In this document: piece after piece, positions 44,656-53,340 of the stretch
How the letters are laid out: every line of letters starts with the position of its first letter
Numbering within the stretch: the stretch's first letter is position 1
From: a virus
Length of the DNA stretch: 64,000 nt
IMG/VR virus record: IMGVR_UViG_3300025759_000062
Span: 53,278 to 117,277 of that record
Reading direction: 5' to 3' (one strand)
Program-made: the position numbers and the translations under genes
The notes under the pieces: generated by a model
The model's database searches: none
The model's input: only the letters and a program-made list of their open reading frames with translations
Told to the model about the DNA's origin: nothing

Positions 44656-45512
44656 ATAGTAAAGGTATAATCAGATTCAACAACCTCTACTTCTTTATCA
44701 AATAAGTCTAATTGATTTTCTGGTGTTTCTTCTTCTACCTCTTCTGTATTATCTTTTGTTGCAATACCCATTTGACCGAGCAAGTCTCCTACAATAAACT
44801 CATGAAACTTCTGAGAGTCACTTAACCATGATCTTGGATGTGATTTCTTAAGTGCATGTGTAACATGATTATAAAAAGCCCAAGCGTTCTCCTGATCAGC
44901 CTGATAGTCATAAGAAGGTTTAATCATTTCTTCTTTTACAGTAACAAGTTGTGATACATCAAGGATTTCTTCTTGTGCATATAATCTACCAAGAAGCTCA
45001 GCCTGTTCTTTCATTGTAAGATCAACCTTTCTAAGATTGTCTCTATCATCAATGATTCTTTTATAATACTTTTCAGCATTTTTAATCTGATTAGAAATTT
45101 GCATTCTAATCTCATAATCTGCAGAACCAGTGTGTTTTCTAGCAAATGACATCATATCACCTGCTACCATACCATTATAACAAACCATTACGTATCCACC
45201 AATAGCACACTGAAAACGTGTACTCTTGTCATATGAGTTGGTCCAAGCAAACATCATCCCTAATTCTGATTCTGTTCTAATCTTATCATCAATAGGATTA
45301 CTTGGCGTAATGTGATAAACACCCTGAGCTACATTAGCATTAACGTTAGCTCTATAAAGTTATCTTTGTACTTTAAAACCGCTGGCATTCAGCATGTTAA
45401 GTGTATTTTCTATAACATCTCTGTGTGGAATTACAGTGTATGTATCTCCATGAGACGGTAGTGGAGCATTCTCCAAATAGTGTCTTGTAGACTCTTTAAT
45501 TAACTTTGGCAT
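44652..45512 (-). pseudogene. DUF932-like phage/plasmid protein interrupted by an in-frame TAA
   Basis: From ATG 45512 the frame gives MPKLIKESTRHYLENAPLPS and so on to codon 50, then TAA (45362-45360), then continues without another stop to 44652 (287 codons in all). Both sides read as one protein: GFKVQR before the stop and LYRANVNANVAQGVYHITPS after it, followed by MMFAWTNSYDKSTRFQCAIG, the layout of DUF932 (phage/plasmid-like protein family). A single change from GAA or CAA would create the stop. Restart at ATG 45257 (201 residues) would lose the N-terminal third. A good promoter stands upstream, so it is transcribed. Sequencing error, recent decay or readthrough are all possible. Confidence 0.7.
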
Positions 45513-45530
45513 ATGTAAATTTTATAAGTG

Positions 45531-45562
45531 TAAATATAATTAATCTAACTTAAGAAACCAAA
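45531..45562 (-). promoter_or_regulatory. Bacteroidota-type promoter for the DUF932-like gene
   Basis: On the minus strand TTTG (45562-45559), 20-nt spacer and TATATTTA (45538-45531), 18 nt before the ATG at 45512. A close match to TTTG-N19/20-TAnnTTTG. Confidence 0.6.
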
Positions 45563-46396
45563 TTAAAAGATATATCTGATTGTATTAAGACTAAAATATT
45601 TACTATAAATAGACTTAAATTCAGAAAGTAATCTTGATTTGTGGCTCAAAGGATATCTCATTACACCACTTTTGTTCTTTACTTCTGAACTATATTTCAT
45701 AAGTTCCTGAGCTTCAGCTGATGATCTAACCATTTGAAATCTATGATTAGTGAGTGCAATAACTTCACACTTATTCTCACCGGCTATCTCTTTGACTTGT
45801 TTAAATAGATTATCATATTCTTCTTTCCATCCTGGATAAAAGATCAGAGGACTGTAATTACAATGTACTTCCCAACCCAATGCTTTAAGCCGGTTAATGT
45901 CATGTATTCTGCTTAAGATACTTGACATCTTAGGTTCAAGTACATCAGAATACTTTTGAGGCATAAGGCTTACACGTACTCTAGGTTTCTTATTAAAACT
46001 ACTGACGTCTAACGTTAGTAATCCTGGATACTTAGTAGCCATAGTACTATTAAGTTGGGGGTGATCATCATACCTTTTAAGATAATCTATCAATGGTTCT
46101 GGTAAATGTTTCTGCATTAAGACTAAATCAGTGTTACATGCAATATCTACCATAGTATATATAGGGTCTTGTTGATCTGGTACTTTAACAAAGGTCTTTT
46201 CCCATTCAACAACAGACTGAAATATATCATCTACGTTTGTATTCACGTAAACTCTCTTGTCATTATACCTGGACATATAACAATAAGTGCTAACACATCC
46301 TCCAAAGCAACCATAAATTAGGTTAGGAGCAATGCAGTTAGCACTATTGTTATTGTCTTTAGTTACAAGAGTTTTAGTTCTCTGCTTTTTAATCAT
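45563..46396 (-). CDS. Spore photoproduct lyase-like radical SAM protein
   Basis: A 277-residue protein aligning along its length with spore photoproduct lyase (SplB), which reverses a thymine-dimer lesion using SAM and a 4Fe-4S cluster. Landmarks: GCFGGCVSTYCYMSRY (Cys30, Cys34, Cys39), DIACNTDLVLM (Cys87, at the place of H-donor Cys141 in Bacillus SPL), RVRVSLMPQKYSD, LEPKMSSILSRI, CNYSPLIFYPGWKEEYDNLF and LTNHRF. The cluster motif is CX3CX4C instead of CX3CX2C: two residues are added before the last Cys. SplB is about 340 residues; the N-terminal part is shorter here. The role is probably repair of UV damage in phage DNA, though another radical reaction is possible. It overlaps the preceding small gene by 8 nt. 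Confidence 0.8.
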   Translation of the reverse strand: MIKKQRTKTLVTKDNNNSANCIAPNLIYGCFGGCVSTYCYMSRYNDKRVYVNTNVDDIFQSVVEWEKTFVKVPDQQDPIYTMVDIACNTDLVLMQKHLPEPLIDYLKRYDDHPQLNSTMATKYPGLLTLDVSSFNKKPRVRVSLMPQKYSDVLEPKMSSILSRIHDINRLKALGWEVHCNYSPLIFYPGWKEEYDNLFKQVKEIAGENKCEVIALTNHRFQMVRSSAEAQELMKYSSEVKNKSGVMRYPLSHKSRLLSEFKSIYSKYFSLNTIRYIF

Positions 46397-46589
46397 CTAT
46401 TATTTCTACTTCAGCCCAGGCAACTAAATGCACCACTTGTCCTGCATCTGTTGTACAATAAGAATACATTCCGTCAATGCTTCTAAAGTTTAATTCATCT
46501 CCAGCTTTAATCTCTGGAGCTCCTGGTGGTACTTTAATATCACTAATAACTCTGATTCTTGAGTTTCTAGGTACGTTATATAGTTCCAT
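46389..46589 (-). CDS. Small conserved phage protein
   Basis: A 66-residue protein with VPPGAPEIKAGDELNF, IDGMYSYCTTDAGQVVHLVAW and a C-terminal EVEIIDD. It looks like a small all-beta domain; similar short proteins occur in phages of Bacteroidota in my recollection. Function unknown. It overlaps the photoproduct-lyase-like gene by 8 nt. Confidence 0.6.
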   Translation of the reverse strand: MELYNVPRNSRIRVISDIKVPPGAPEIKAGDELNFRSIDGMYSYCTTDAGQVVHLVAWAEVEIIDD

Positions 46590-46591
46590 TA

Positions 46592-46891
46592 TTAATCTTT
46601 TACAAATTGACCATTAACCATTTTACCTGTACGTTTAGCAATTACATTATAGGCTGATTCAAGACACTCTTCTAATTTGAGTCCTTGCATTTTAGCCTGA
46701 ATGATCAGGGTGACCATAATATCACCCATAGCATCAATGACTTCTTCACGGTCATCTGCGTTGATTGCTGTACATAGTTCTGTACATTCTTCTAAAGTTT
46801 TAAGAGCTTGGGCCATTGGTGTGGCTTTATCCAAGATTCCTTTTTCTTGTGCCCATTCTTCAACGGCACATTCTAATTCAAAATAATCCAT
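46592..46891 (-). CDS. MazG-like nucleoside triphosphate pyrophosphohydrolase
   Basis: Start at ATG 46891, which follows the TAA of the upstream small gene by one base; a TTG at 46948 inside that gene is less likely. The 99-residue product has the MazG signature: TLEECTELCTAI (ExxE pair) and EEVIDAMGDIMVTL (ExxD pair) that bind Mg2+ and NTP. Such enzymes hydrolyse dNTPs or ppGpp; phage MazG proteins are thought to clean or reshape nucleotide pools. It fits with the nrdAB, UDG and DUF1599-like genes in this genome. Confidence 0.8.
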   Translation of the reverse strand: MDYFELECAVEEWAQEKGILDKATPMAQALKTLEECTELCTAINADDREEVIDAMGDIMVTLIIQAKMQGLKLEECLESAYNVIAKRTGKMVNGQFVKD

Positions 46892-46892
46892 G

Positions 46893-47066
46893 TTATCTAC
46901 CTGGTATGTTTTTAATGTTGTCTTGTTTATTGATCCTATGAAGACCAAGTTTTTTATTTAAGGGAAGCACATATTCCTTACAGTAATCCCAATCAGTAAA
47001 AAACCGATGGTTTACCCCATCATCTGTCATATCCTTCCATGCTATTTTTGCTACCCAATTTTGCAT
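46893..47066 (-). CDS. Small protein of unknown function (57 residues)
   Basis: The frame runs from ATG 47066 (MQNWVAKIAWKDMTDDGVNH) to TAA just before the MazG-like start, and begins right after the polymerase stop at 47068. Composition is protein-like, with FFTDWDYCKEYVLPLNKKLG. No family recognised. It fills the whole gap between two firm genes. Confidence 0.65.
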   Translation of the reverse strand: MQNWVAKIAWKDMTDDGVNHRFFTDWDYCKEYVLPLNKKLGLHRINKQDNIKNIPGR

Positions 47067-47067
47067 A

Positions 47068-49059
47068 TTAAAATAGAGTTAGTTGATTGCTGCTAACATT
47101 CATAATATTATCTATCTCTTGTTCTATAGCCTCCAGATAATAAGCTTTATTGATATTATACGTCTCCCATTTTGGTTCAACCTTAAGTGTATTAAACACT
47201 GTTTGTAACCATTGGCCTGACTCTAATTGTATTTCTCTTGCATCTTTCTTATTTACTTTAATAATCTTGACGCCAGATTTAGAAATATAATATCTGTTTA
47301 TCTTCTGAAGATCTTCTTCTACATATTGTTGATCTTTGATATACTTAGCAACTTGCTTCCAATCACCTTTAGATTTACCACCTATGCAATAATCTAATAT
47401 ATTTTTATTCTCTTCAAGATAGTCTTGCGGCATCTTGTCATGGATAAAATAATTAAATATTGCTTTAGGTATAATCAATTTAGACTTGTTCTTATGTAAT
47501 TGTAAGCCATAGAAGTCAAATCTACCTTTTAGTTTTACAGGAGCAAATAAGAACTTATCATTTTCTACTTTAAATTTATAATGAGGATTCTTACTTCTTA
47601 TATCCCGCCAGGTAGTAATATCTACTTGCTTATAATTATTAAGACCTATGTAATTATTACAACCTGCAGATACAAGCTTCTGATACTCATCATGTTCTAA
47701 CTGTAGATTAGTGAGGTCTTCCCATTCTTTACATATAGACATATATTCATCTACATATTCTCTTGGAATCTTAGTTTCTAAACCATCTGTATTATGCATA
47801 ATAGCAATAGCATTTGGTATACGCTCCATGATCATTTCATAAAGCATCATAAGACTAAGCTGACCGTTAATTGTAATTCTCATAGTTAGCTCAGGATCAT
47901 AGAAGAAACTATTTCTATCATTGCTGAGACCGAAAGTTGAATTAAGAATAATCTTATAGACATAGTTCATAGGATTACTCTTTGGTATCTTCTTTCTCTC
48001 TTCAAAGAACCATTCATATTGATCACAGAATTCTTCTGCTGGAAAATGTCCTGGTGCCCACTTGTTTCTAATAACAAGATTAGGATAGAAACTGGTAACA
48101 TCTGATGACATAATAACTGAGTCTTTATCAGAAGTATATATACCATTAACATTAGCACCGTGTACACCACCCACACCAAAGTCTGTCTTCACTCCTTTAT
48201 ACGTAACAGAATACTTGAAAGCACCTTTTAGATTCTCAGGATTCAACTCCACTGCTTTAAATCTATTAAGCAACTGATTAAACTCTGGTGATACAAACTT
48301 TATATATGGAAGTACAATATCATCAAACTTAATTACATTCCTGTGAGTTCTCATTTGTTTAAGGTCTCGTTTTGGAATGTTTAGTTTTTCTGACATATAG
48401 TAAGCAAACAGTTCTTTACTAATACGTGGTTCACTAGCACTGTAGAGATTAATACCATATGTATTTGTAAGTTCTTTCCTTAGAGCAATTAGATCTTTAG
48501 ACCTGTTAAATATTTCTTTGGTTGAACGTACATCATTGATATTATATTCAAGTATAGTATCAATCTCTTCTAGTGTAGTTATTTCTGTATCATGATGTAT
48601 AGGCATGTCAAGCATATTATCCCAATCCATACTATACTGAATCCATTTTAAGCTGGATCTTTTAGCAGGATTATCCCAATGATGCATTTTAAATAGATCA
48701 ATTTGACCTATACACATTTTCCACTGTGGATAATCATGAAACTCTTTAGCATCACTACGGGCAATACATTTAGCAGCATACTGATATATAATGCCAGCTA
48801 TTTCACCAGCACTTAGATTTTCCCAAAGTTCATAATTCTCTATGATATAGTGTGTGATTTGTGCATCAAACGCTAAACCATTATAAGAAATATGCCACTC
48901 CCGGTTATCTGTATTTTGTTTTAAGAAATCTATGAAATCATCAAAGTCATTACGCAGATCATGAACAACAAAGACTTTTGTTTCATTAGTCTTATAATGT
49001 TCAAACACTGCAGTAAAGCAATTCTTTAATGTCTCATAGTCCATTACCCAGTGATTCAT
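47068..49059 (-). CDS. Family B DNA polymerase with 3'-5' exonuclease
   Basis: The replicative polymerase. The start is set at ATG 49059 (MNHWVMDYETL); the TTG at 49083 lies in the upstream terminator. Length 663 residues, compact for PolB. Exonuclease: Exo I MDYE (Asp7, Glu9), Exo II SYNGLAFDAQ, Exo III YNINDVRSTKE. Polymerase: motif A SSDVTSFYPN (about residue 320), motif B KIILNSTFGLSND (about 370), motif C MHNTDGLE (about 425), where the usual YGDTDS is replaced by HNTDG, as in some phage PolB enzymes. No TPR-1/protein-priming insertion is obvious. PolB is one of the polymerase types found in crAss-like phages. Followed downstream by small nucleotide-metabolism genes. Confidence 0.92.
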   Translation of the reverse strand: MNHWVMDYETLKNCFTAVFEHYKTNETKVFVVHDLRNDFDDFIDFLKQNTDNREWHISYNGLAFDAQITHYIIENYELWENLSAGEIAGIIYQYAAKCIARSDAKEFHDYPQWKMCIGQIDLFKMHHWDNPAKRSSLKWIQYSMDWDNMLDMPIHHDTEITTLEEIDTILEYNINDVRSTKEIFNRSKDLIALRKELTNTYGINLYSASEPRISKELFAYYMSEKLNIPKRDLKQMRTHRNVIKFDDIVLPYIKFVSPEFNQLLNRFKAVELNPENLKGAFKYSVTYKGVKTDFGVGGVHGANVNGIYTSDKDSVIMSSDVTSFYPNLVIRNKWAPGHFPAEEFCDQYEWFFEERKKIPKSNPMNYVYKIILNSTFGLSNDRNSFFYDPELTMRITINGQLSLMMLYEMIMERIPNAIAIMHNTDGLETKIPREYVDEYMSICKEWEDLTNLQLEHDEYQKLVSAGCNNYIGLNNYKQVDITTWRDIRSKNPHYKFKVENDKFLFAPVKLKGRFDFYGLQLHKNKSKLIIPKAIFNYFIHDKMPQDYLEENKNILDYCIGGKSKGDWKQVAKYIKDQQYVEEDLQKINRYYISKSGVKIIKVNKKDAREIQLESGQWLQTVFNTLKVEPKWETYNINKAYYLEAIEQEIDNIMNVSSNQLTLF

Positions 49060-49081
49060 ACTTGCATTTTTTAATAGTGCC

Positions 49082-49103
49082 AAAAAAAGCCCACAAGGGG
49101 CTT
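49082..49103 (-). terminator. Rho-independent terminator upstream of the polymerase gene
   Basis: On the minus strand AAGCCC (49103-49098) pairs with GGGCTT (49092-49087), loop CTTGT, followed by seven T residues ending at 49082. It separates the 140-residue gene from the polymerase gene 23 nt further on, and would set a lower level of polymerase transcript. Confidence 0.8.
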
Positions 49104-49126
49104 AATTTGTTGGGGTGAGTGTAAGC

Positions 49127-49549
49127 TTACTGACCCGGCATTATAATATTAGAAGTTTTCGTTTCTTGAATGTCTACTTCTAGGAACTCTTTATAATCAA
49201 ATGATGTAGCATTAATTGCAAAGAGCTCAATAAAGGTCTCAATATCTGCTTTATCATTAATGTAGTACTCTTGGAATGTGTTTAATGTGACACGTTGTTC
49301 CTTTACAGTCTTACCTGTAGTATTGTTTGGTACTTTTAATCTTTGTGGTTGCCCGCTATCATCTAGCCTTGGCATCATGTGAAAAGATTCTTTTCTTTCT
49401 TTTCCAATAATTGCTAAAATGCTTGAACTTGGATCAAACATAGCTTCTACATAAGGTGAGTCATTACTCACTGGAATTAAACTAAATGATCTTGCTCCTC
49501 TAAATACAGAGTTTACAAGCATCATATTATTTCCTAAACTATTTGCCAT
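49127..49549 (-). CDS. Conserved protein of unknown function in the replication module
   Basis: A 140-residue protein (MANSLGNNMMLVNSVFRGAR) with beta-type first half (FSLIPVSNDSPYVEAMFDPS) and an acidic C-terminal half (EEFL-like helix, YINDKADIETFIELFAINAT). No motif recognised. It precedes the polymerase gene and is followed by a terminator, so it may be made in larger amounts than the polymerase. Confidence 0.65.
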   Translation of the reverse strand: MANSLGNNMMLVNSVFRGARSFSLIPVSNDSPYVEAMFDPSSSILAIIGKERKESFHMMPRLDDSGQPQRLKVPNNTTGKTVKEQRVTLNTFQEYYINDKADIETFIELFAINATSFDYKEFLEVDIQETKTSNIIMPGQ

Positions 49550-49554
49550 TGATT

Positions 49555-50136
49555 TTAATATTTATCCAAAGATATAGAATTGTTTTTAAATATCATTACC
49601 TCTTGTGGAACTTTTTCATACACGGTCTCCTTTTTAATATCCGGTGGGGAACATAATTCATGCACCTGTTTTATAAGTTTTATATCTACACCTAAAGCTT
49701 CAGAATAATCCTCATGATACTCCTCTGGTTCTAGAAAACTTAATACATAATCTGATATCCTACCTACACTTCCAAAGAAGTCTTTGATTATATCTTTTGT
49801 CTTTAGACTAAACTTAGAATACTTACCTTGAACAAAGGCTTTGTAATCATATTTATAATCTATAAAGTCAAAGATATATAGATGTTTGTCATCATCTAAT
49901 TGAAAATAAGATTCTAATAAAGGATGAGACTTTAAATAGAGTTGTTCAAACCTATCATACTTATCTGTACGCTTTGCATTATATAGGCACATAAACTTAA
50001 TATCTTCAGTAGAATAAAGTTTGTCCCAAGCAATATATGTTTGCTCAGGAACAAAGTCTATACCCTTCTTAAGTTTAAGAAGTGGGTAAAGAAAAACTTT
50101 ACTCTTCTGAAAATATTGTGTGTATATACCTCCCAT
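49555..50136 (-). CDS. Protein of unknown function in the replication module
   Basis: A 193-residue protein beginning MGGIYTQYFQKSKVFLYPLL, with aromatic-rich stretches (HLYIFDFIDYKYDYKAFVQG) and a C-terminal KVPQEVMIFKNNSISLDKY. No family recognised. It starts 1 nt after the nuclease gene and ends 5 nt before the next, so it is co-transcribed with DNA-processing genes. Confidence 0.6.
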   Translation of the reverse strand: MGGIYTQYFQKSKVFLYPLLKLKKGIDFVPEQTYIAWDKLYSTEDIKFMCLYNAKRTDKYDRFEQLYLKSHPLLESYFQLDDDKHLYIFDFIDYKYDYKAFVQGKYSKFSLKTKDIIKDFFGSVGRISDYVLSFLEPEEYHEDYSEALGVDIKLIKQVHELCSPPDIKKETVYEKVPQEVMIFKNNSISLDKY

Positions 50137-50137
50137 A

Positions 50138-51115
50138 TTATAAGATAACCTTTTCTACTAAAAATTCATAAGGCAAGGTATAATCTCTCTTATTATAGTG
50201 GTATTCTGCAATCTTTAATGTCTCTTCTAAACCCTGCGTCCAGATTGATAAAGTCTCAGGTGATACATCAAAGACATAGACCTGCTTGTATTTATCAATT
50301 ACTACAAATTTATAAATAAAATTGTAATCCTGCTGTGATTCATCAAGATTTTCAAAGACCAGTTTGCAATATATAACAGCCTGCAACCAGTAGTTATAGT
50401 AATCTATGGTTTCCTTAAAGTCTGATATAGATTTACCAGTTGTCTTAAGGTCAACTATTGTAACTAACTTTTCATCATCATCAACTTTATAAAAGTCTAT
50501 GATTCCTTTTAGTCCAAATGGTTTATCCTTTAATTCACATTCTAAAGGTTGTTCTGCATATGTTTGAACTGGGTCCAAATCAAAGTCTGTTGATACAGTA
50601 GCAAAGAGATCCATAACATCCTTATTAGATTTTATAATCTCAGCATAGTCTGTACAAGTACTAAGAGTATCTTGATCTACAACATCTACATTAGGATTTG
50701 CTATAAACTCCCAATAGATTTTAGTCTCTGGTGTTTTAACTTTAGCCAACCTTGCTTCATCTTCCTTCAAGCTTTGATATAGATTCTCTTCTTTAAGGGT
50801 ATCAAGTATTACATCATCCGCAGACATTATATCTATACTATTATCCTTAGCATAGACTTTATGTAAGATCTTTCTAATACTATCTGTTGGTGTTTTATCA
50901 GGGACAAGCTTAAACTTTTCAGTTAAGTTCTCTGGTTCAAATACTAAACAGTGTACAAGCTTACCTTCTATAAGATATTTGTCTGTCTTTAGTTCTCTAT
51001 CTTTCAATATATAGTCCTTGTAAAACAAGGATGGTGAAAACAATAACTTGTTTAGTGATGAGTAACTAAACTGAAATGTTTCATTATAAAAACTATCTAG
51101 TGCGTTTTTGTCCAT
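50138..51115 (-). CDS. PD-(D/E)XK exonuclease (RecE/Cas4/RecB-like)
   Basis: A 325-residue protein. FSYSSLNKLLFSPSLFYKDY and EGKLVHCLVF form the N-terminal helix and His motif; PFGLKGIIDFYKVDD supplies the Asp and VTIVDLKTTGKSI the D-x-K; YYNYWLQAVIYCKLV supplies the Q motif. This is the layout of the exonuclease VIII / PDDEXK_1 type families, which resect double-stranded DNA ends for recombination or degrade host DNA. It lies with resolvase, ATPase and SSB-like genes, pointing to phage recombination. A terminator with a UUCG loop precedes it. Confidence 0.85.
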   Translation of the reverse strand: MDKNALDSFYNETFQFSYSSLNKLLFSPSLFYKDYILKDRELKTDKYLIEGKLVHCLVFEPENLTEKFKLVPDKTPTDSIRKILHKVYAKDNSIDIMSADDVILDTLKEENLYQSLKEDEARLAKVKTPETKIYWEFIANPNVDVVDQDTLSTCTDYAEIIKSNKDVMDLFATVSTDFDLDPVQTYAEQPLECELKDKPFGLKGIIDFYKVDDDEKLVTIVDLKTTGKSISDFKETIDYYNYWLQAVIYCKLVFENLDESQQDYNFIYKFVVIDKYKQVYVFDVSPETLSIWTQGLEETLKIAEYHYNKRDYTLPYEFLVEKVIL

Positions 51116-51137
51116 TTATTAATACATTAAATAAGGA

Positions 51138-51158
51138 GGGGGACTCCGAAGAGCCCCC
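51138..51158 (-). terminator. GC-rich hairpin with UUCG loop
   Basis: On the minus strand GGGGGCTC (51158-51151) pairs with GAG(T)CCCCC (51146-51138) around a TTCG loop, one bulge. It follows the 371-residue gene. No clear T run, so it may act as a transcript end stabiliser as much as a terminator. Confidence 0.6.
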
Positions 51159-51178
51159 ACAATTATGGCTAATTCTCC

Positions 51179-52294
51179 TTAAAATTTCATAACAGCATTT
51201 TCTACATCAGTGAGAAAGAAGTCATGTTCACTTTTTAATTTGTCAAGATACTTTGGATTAATTTGGATTGCATCTATATCAATCTTAAATACAGAATTAT
51301 CATCCATACCCATATGTCTCTTAACAACATTATGAAATACATATCTTGCACATTCTTTAAAAGCAAACTCAGTAAGCTGATCTGCTTTTACTAACTGTTG
51401 TAAATAGTTATTATAATAATGACCGTATGCCATATTACTCATTGGGTTGAAATTAGAAAGAGCATTTCTTAATGTCTTTACATTTACATTATTCCAATTC
51501 TTAGCATCTTTCATATAATCATAATAAAAATAGTATAACATAGATACATAATCAAAGGACTTATTAAGATTACAGTTAGCCAGCATTTCTAAAGCTAATG
51601 CTCTGTTTTCTATATCATTTGATTTAAGCATATTTCTGCAATTGTTATACTCTTCTTTTGTTAATACATGAAGGTCCTCATAAATAACATCATTAATACA
51701 TGTATCACTAACAAGATTATTGCTATTTACTATATCATTATATGTCTGAATTTCTTCAGCTTTTAAGTAATAATAGTTATGATAGGCTGCATCTTTTGTT
51801 TCATTTATTCTTTTTCCTTTATTACTCCAATAATGACTACTATTTAATTCAACAAGATCATCATCATTAGCATCTTTTAACTTATCTTTTACTATATCTA
51901 ATGTATCTATAGTAAATTGATTTTGCTCTTTATTAATCCAATCTAATGTATCTTCTACAGTATATAAATTAGACCATGATATATCACATAAAGTATTAAT
52001 ATACTTTTCAGAGATAATTTTATAATCTGCTTTGTCCTCTGCTCTTGTAACAGATATATTGAATTTCTCTTTTAGGATATCTACTTTAGCTCTTGGCAGA
52101 GTTAATTTAGGATATCTATAAAAAGATGCATCTTTAATCATGGAGCCATCAATATTATTGAGTGTAATCCCTTTCATTAAATTTGCTTCACTAGCATAAC
52201 TAGATATAAACTTCCTAACATCTATTAGTGAAGCTTCATTATACTGATTTAAACTATCATCCCAGTCTAATCTTATTCTATATACGTCTTTCAT
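51179..52294 (-). CDS. Protein of unknown function, paralogue of the adjacent upstream gene
   Basis: A 371-residue, Asn/Asp/Tyr-rich protein. YRYPKLTLPRAKVDILKEKF followed by NISVTRAEDKADYKII parallels LLPKSPVSLDRVKAACKEYK followed by ITLTNDYELADVII in the adjacent gene, and both carry a later helical block of similar layout (ALEMLANCNLNKSFDYVSML against AAMILPTIDYTKNHHLLWQF). The two genes seem to be a diverged tandem pair; their coding regions overlap by 4 nt. The motif resembles a BRCT-like or nucleotide-binding strand-helix unit, but no family can be named. They directly follow the MoxR-VWA genes. Confidence 0.6.
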   Translation of the reverse strand: MKDVYRIRLDWDDSLNQYNEASLIDVRKFISSYASEANLMKGITLNNIDGSMIKDASFYRYPKLTLPRAKVDILKEKFNISVTRAEDKADYKIISEKYINTLCDISWSNLYTVEDTLDWINKEQNQFTIDTLDIVKDKLKDANDDDLVELNSSHYWSNKGKRINETKDAAYHNYYYLKAEEIQTYNDIVNSNNLVSDTCINDVIYEDLHVLTKEEYNNCRNMLKSNDIENRALALEMLANCNLNKSFDYVSMLYYFYYDYMKDAKNWNNVNVKTLRNALSNFNPMSNMAYGHYYNNYLQQLVKADQLTEFAFKECARYVFHNVVKRHMGMDDNSVFKIDIDAIQINPKYLDKLKSEHDFFLTDVENAVMKF

Positions 52295-53340
52295 TGTTTT
52301 ACTTTTTTTAAATATTTTCTGTATTCTGGTTTAACTTCAACTTTAAATACATATAGGTCTCTATTATAGATGGTAATTTCTTTTCTTACAATAGGTTCTA
52401 AGTATCTAAAGTTTTCAGAGCTAAGTAACTCCTCTCTCTCAAGCCATTGTATCATAGATTGAGCATTCATATTATGCATCTTCATAAAATTAGAAGCACC
52501 TAACCAATACTGGACGTCTTTGTTCCTGTTGAAATTATACATCTTATGACCACATTCTTGAGCAAATTGCCAAAGTAAGTGATGATTCTTAGTATAATCA
52601 ATTGTAGGAAGAATCATAGCAGCCATTGATTGATCTTCTTCATTATATGAATTAACCTGAGTAATTAAAGTTCTCATTAGATCATCAGTCAACTCTTGTT
52701 TATTTGCAGATTCTGATACCACAGTATCTACATCAATACTATCAAGCTCACCTAAATCTATTTTATGTGCTAAATCAAGAGCCATACCTGTAATCATCCA
52801 AGAATCATATAAAGATTCACCATTACTACAACCATATCTACGTATATGATCTTCAGACTTTGTATCAATTAAAATTTCATAGCCTGTTGTTTCAACATAC
52901 GTATCTACAAAATTTTTTGAAGGATTTCCACTATCAACTGCAGTATGATAGTTCCAAAATTTACCCATCATAACTGTTGATTTTATAGTTTCACCATGCT
53001 CAAACCTTTGTGAAAAAGCATCATGTGTAATAATCACATCAGCTAACTCATAATCATTAGTCAATGTAATTTTGTACTCCTTGCATGCAGCTTTTACTCT
53101 GTCTAGAGATACAGGGCTCTTAGGCAGTAAGAAAGCTTTTTTCTTATTTTTAAAGCTAGTACCATTTAAGGTATTAGTTTTAAGAAGATTTTTAACCTTA
53201 TCATATGTTGTTTCTGAATCTGTAAACAATACTGTGTCTACACCACTGGATGAGACAACCCCATAGTATGAGGCTGTCTCTAATCCAAAGTGATCTAGTG
53301 CATCAGTATTATATTTTTGATATACTGATTTACTTGCCAT
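52291..53340 (-). CDS. Protein of unknown function, paralogue of the adjacent downstream gene
   Basis: A 349-residue protein (MASKSVYQKYNTDALDHFGL). The N-terminal half has an alternating strand-helix pattern (VDTVLFTDSETTYDKVKNLL, ADVIITHDAFSQRF) similar to the next gene, and the C-terminal half is helical and ends basic (KPEYRKYLKKVKQ). It overlaps the MoxR ATPase gene by one base and the paralogue by 4 nt. A partner of the MoxR-VWA pair, such as substrate or adaptor, is plausible from position alone. Confidence 0.6.
   Translation of the reverse strand: MASKSVYQKYNTDALDHFGLETASYYGVVSSSGVDTVLFTDSETTYDKVKNLLKTNTLNGTSFKNKKKAFLLPKSPVSLDRVKAACKEYKITLTNDYELADVIITHDAFSQRFEHGETIKSTVMMGKFWNYHTAVDSGNPSKNFVDTYVETTGYEILIDTKSEDHIRRYGCSNGESLYDSWMITGMALDLAHKIDLGELDSIDVDTVVSESANKQELTDDLMRTLITQVNSYNEEDQSMAAMILPTIDYTKNHHLLWQFAQECGHKMYNFNRNKDVQYWLGASNFMKMHNMNAQSMIQWLEREELLSSENFRYLEPIVRKEITIYNRDLYVFKVEVKPEYRKYLKKVKQ

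Noticed and set aside
46892-46948. Upstream TTG start for the MazG-like gene
   Set aside because: This stretch is the end of a 57-residue ORF in another frame; the ATG one base after its TAA is a better start.
49060-49083. TTG start for the DNA polymerase gene
   Set aside because: It lies next to the T run of a terminator; the ATG at 49059 directly precedes the Exo I motif.
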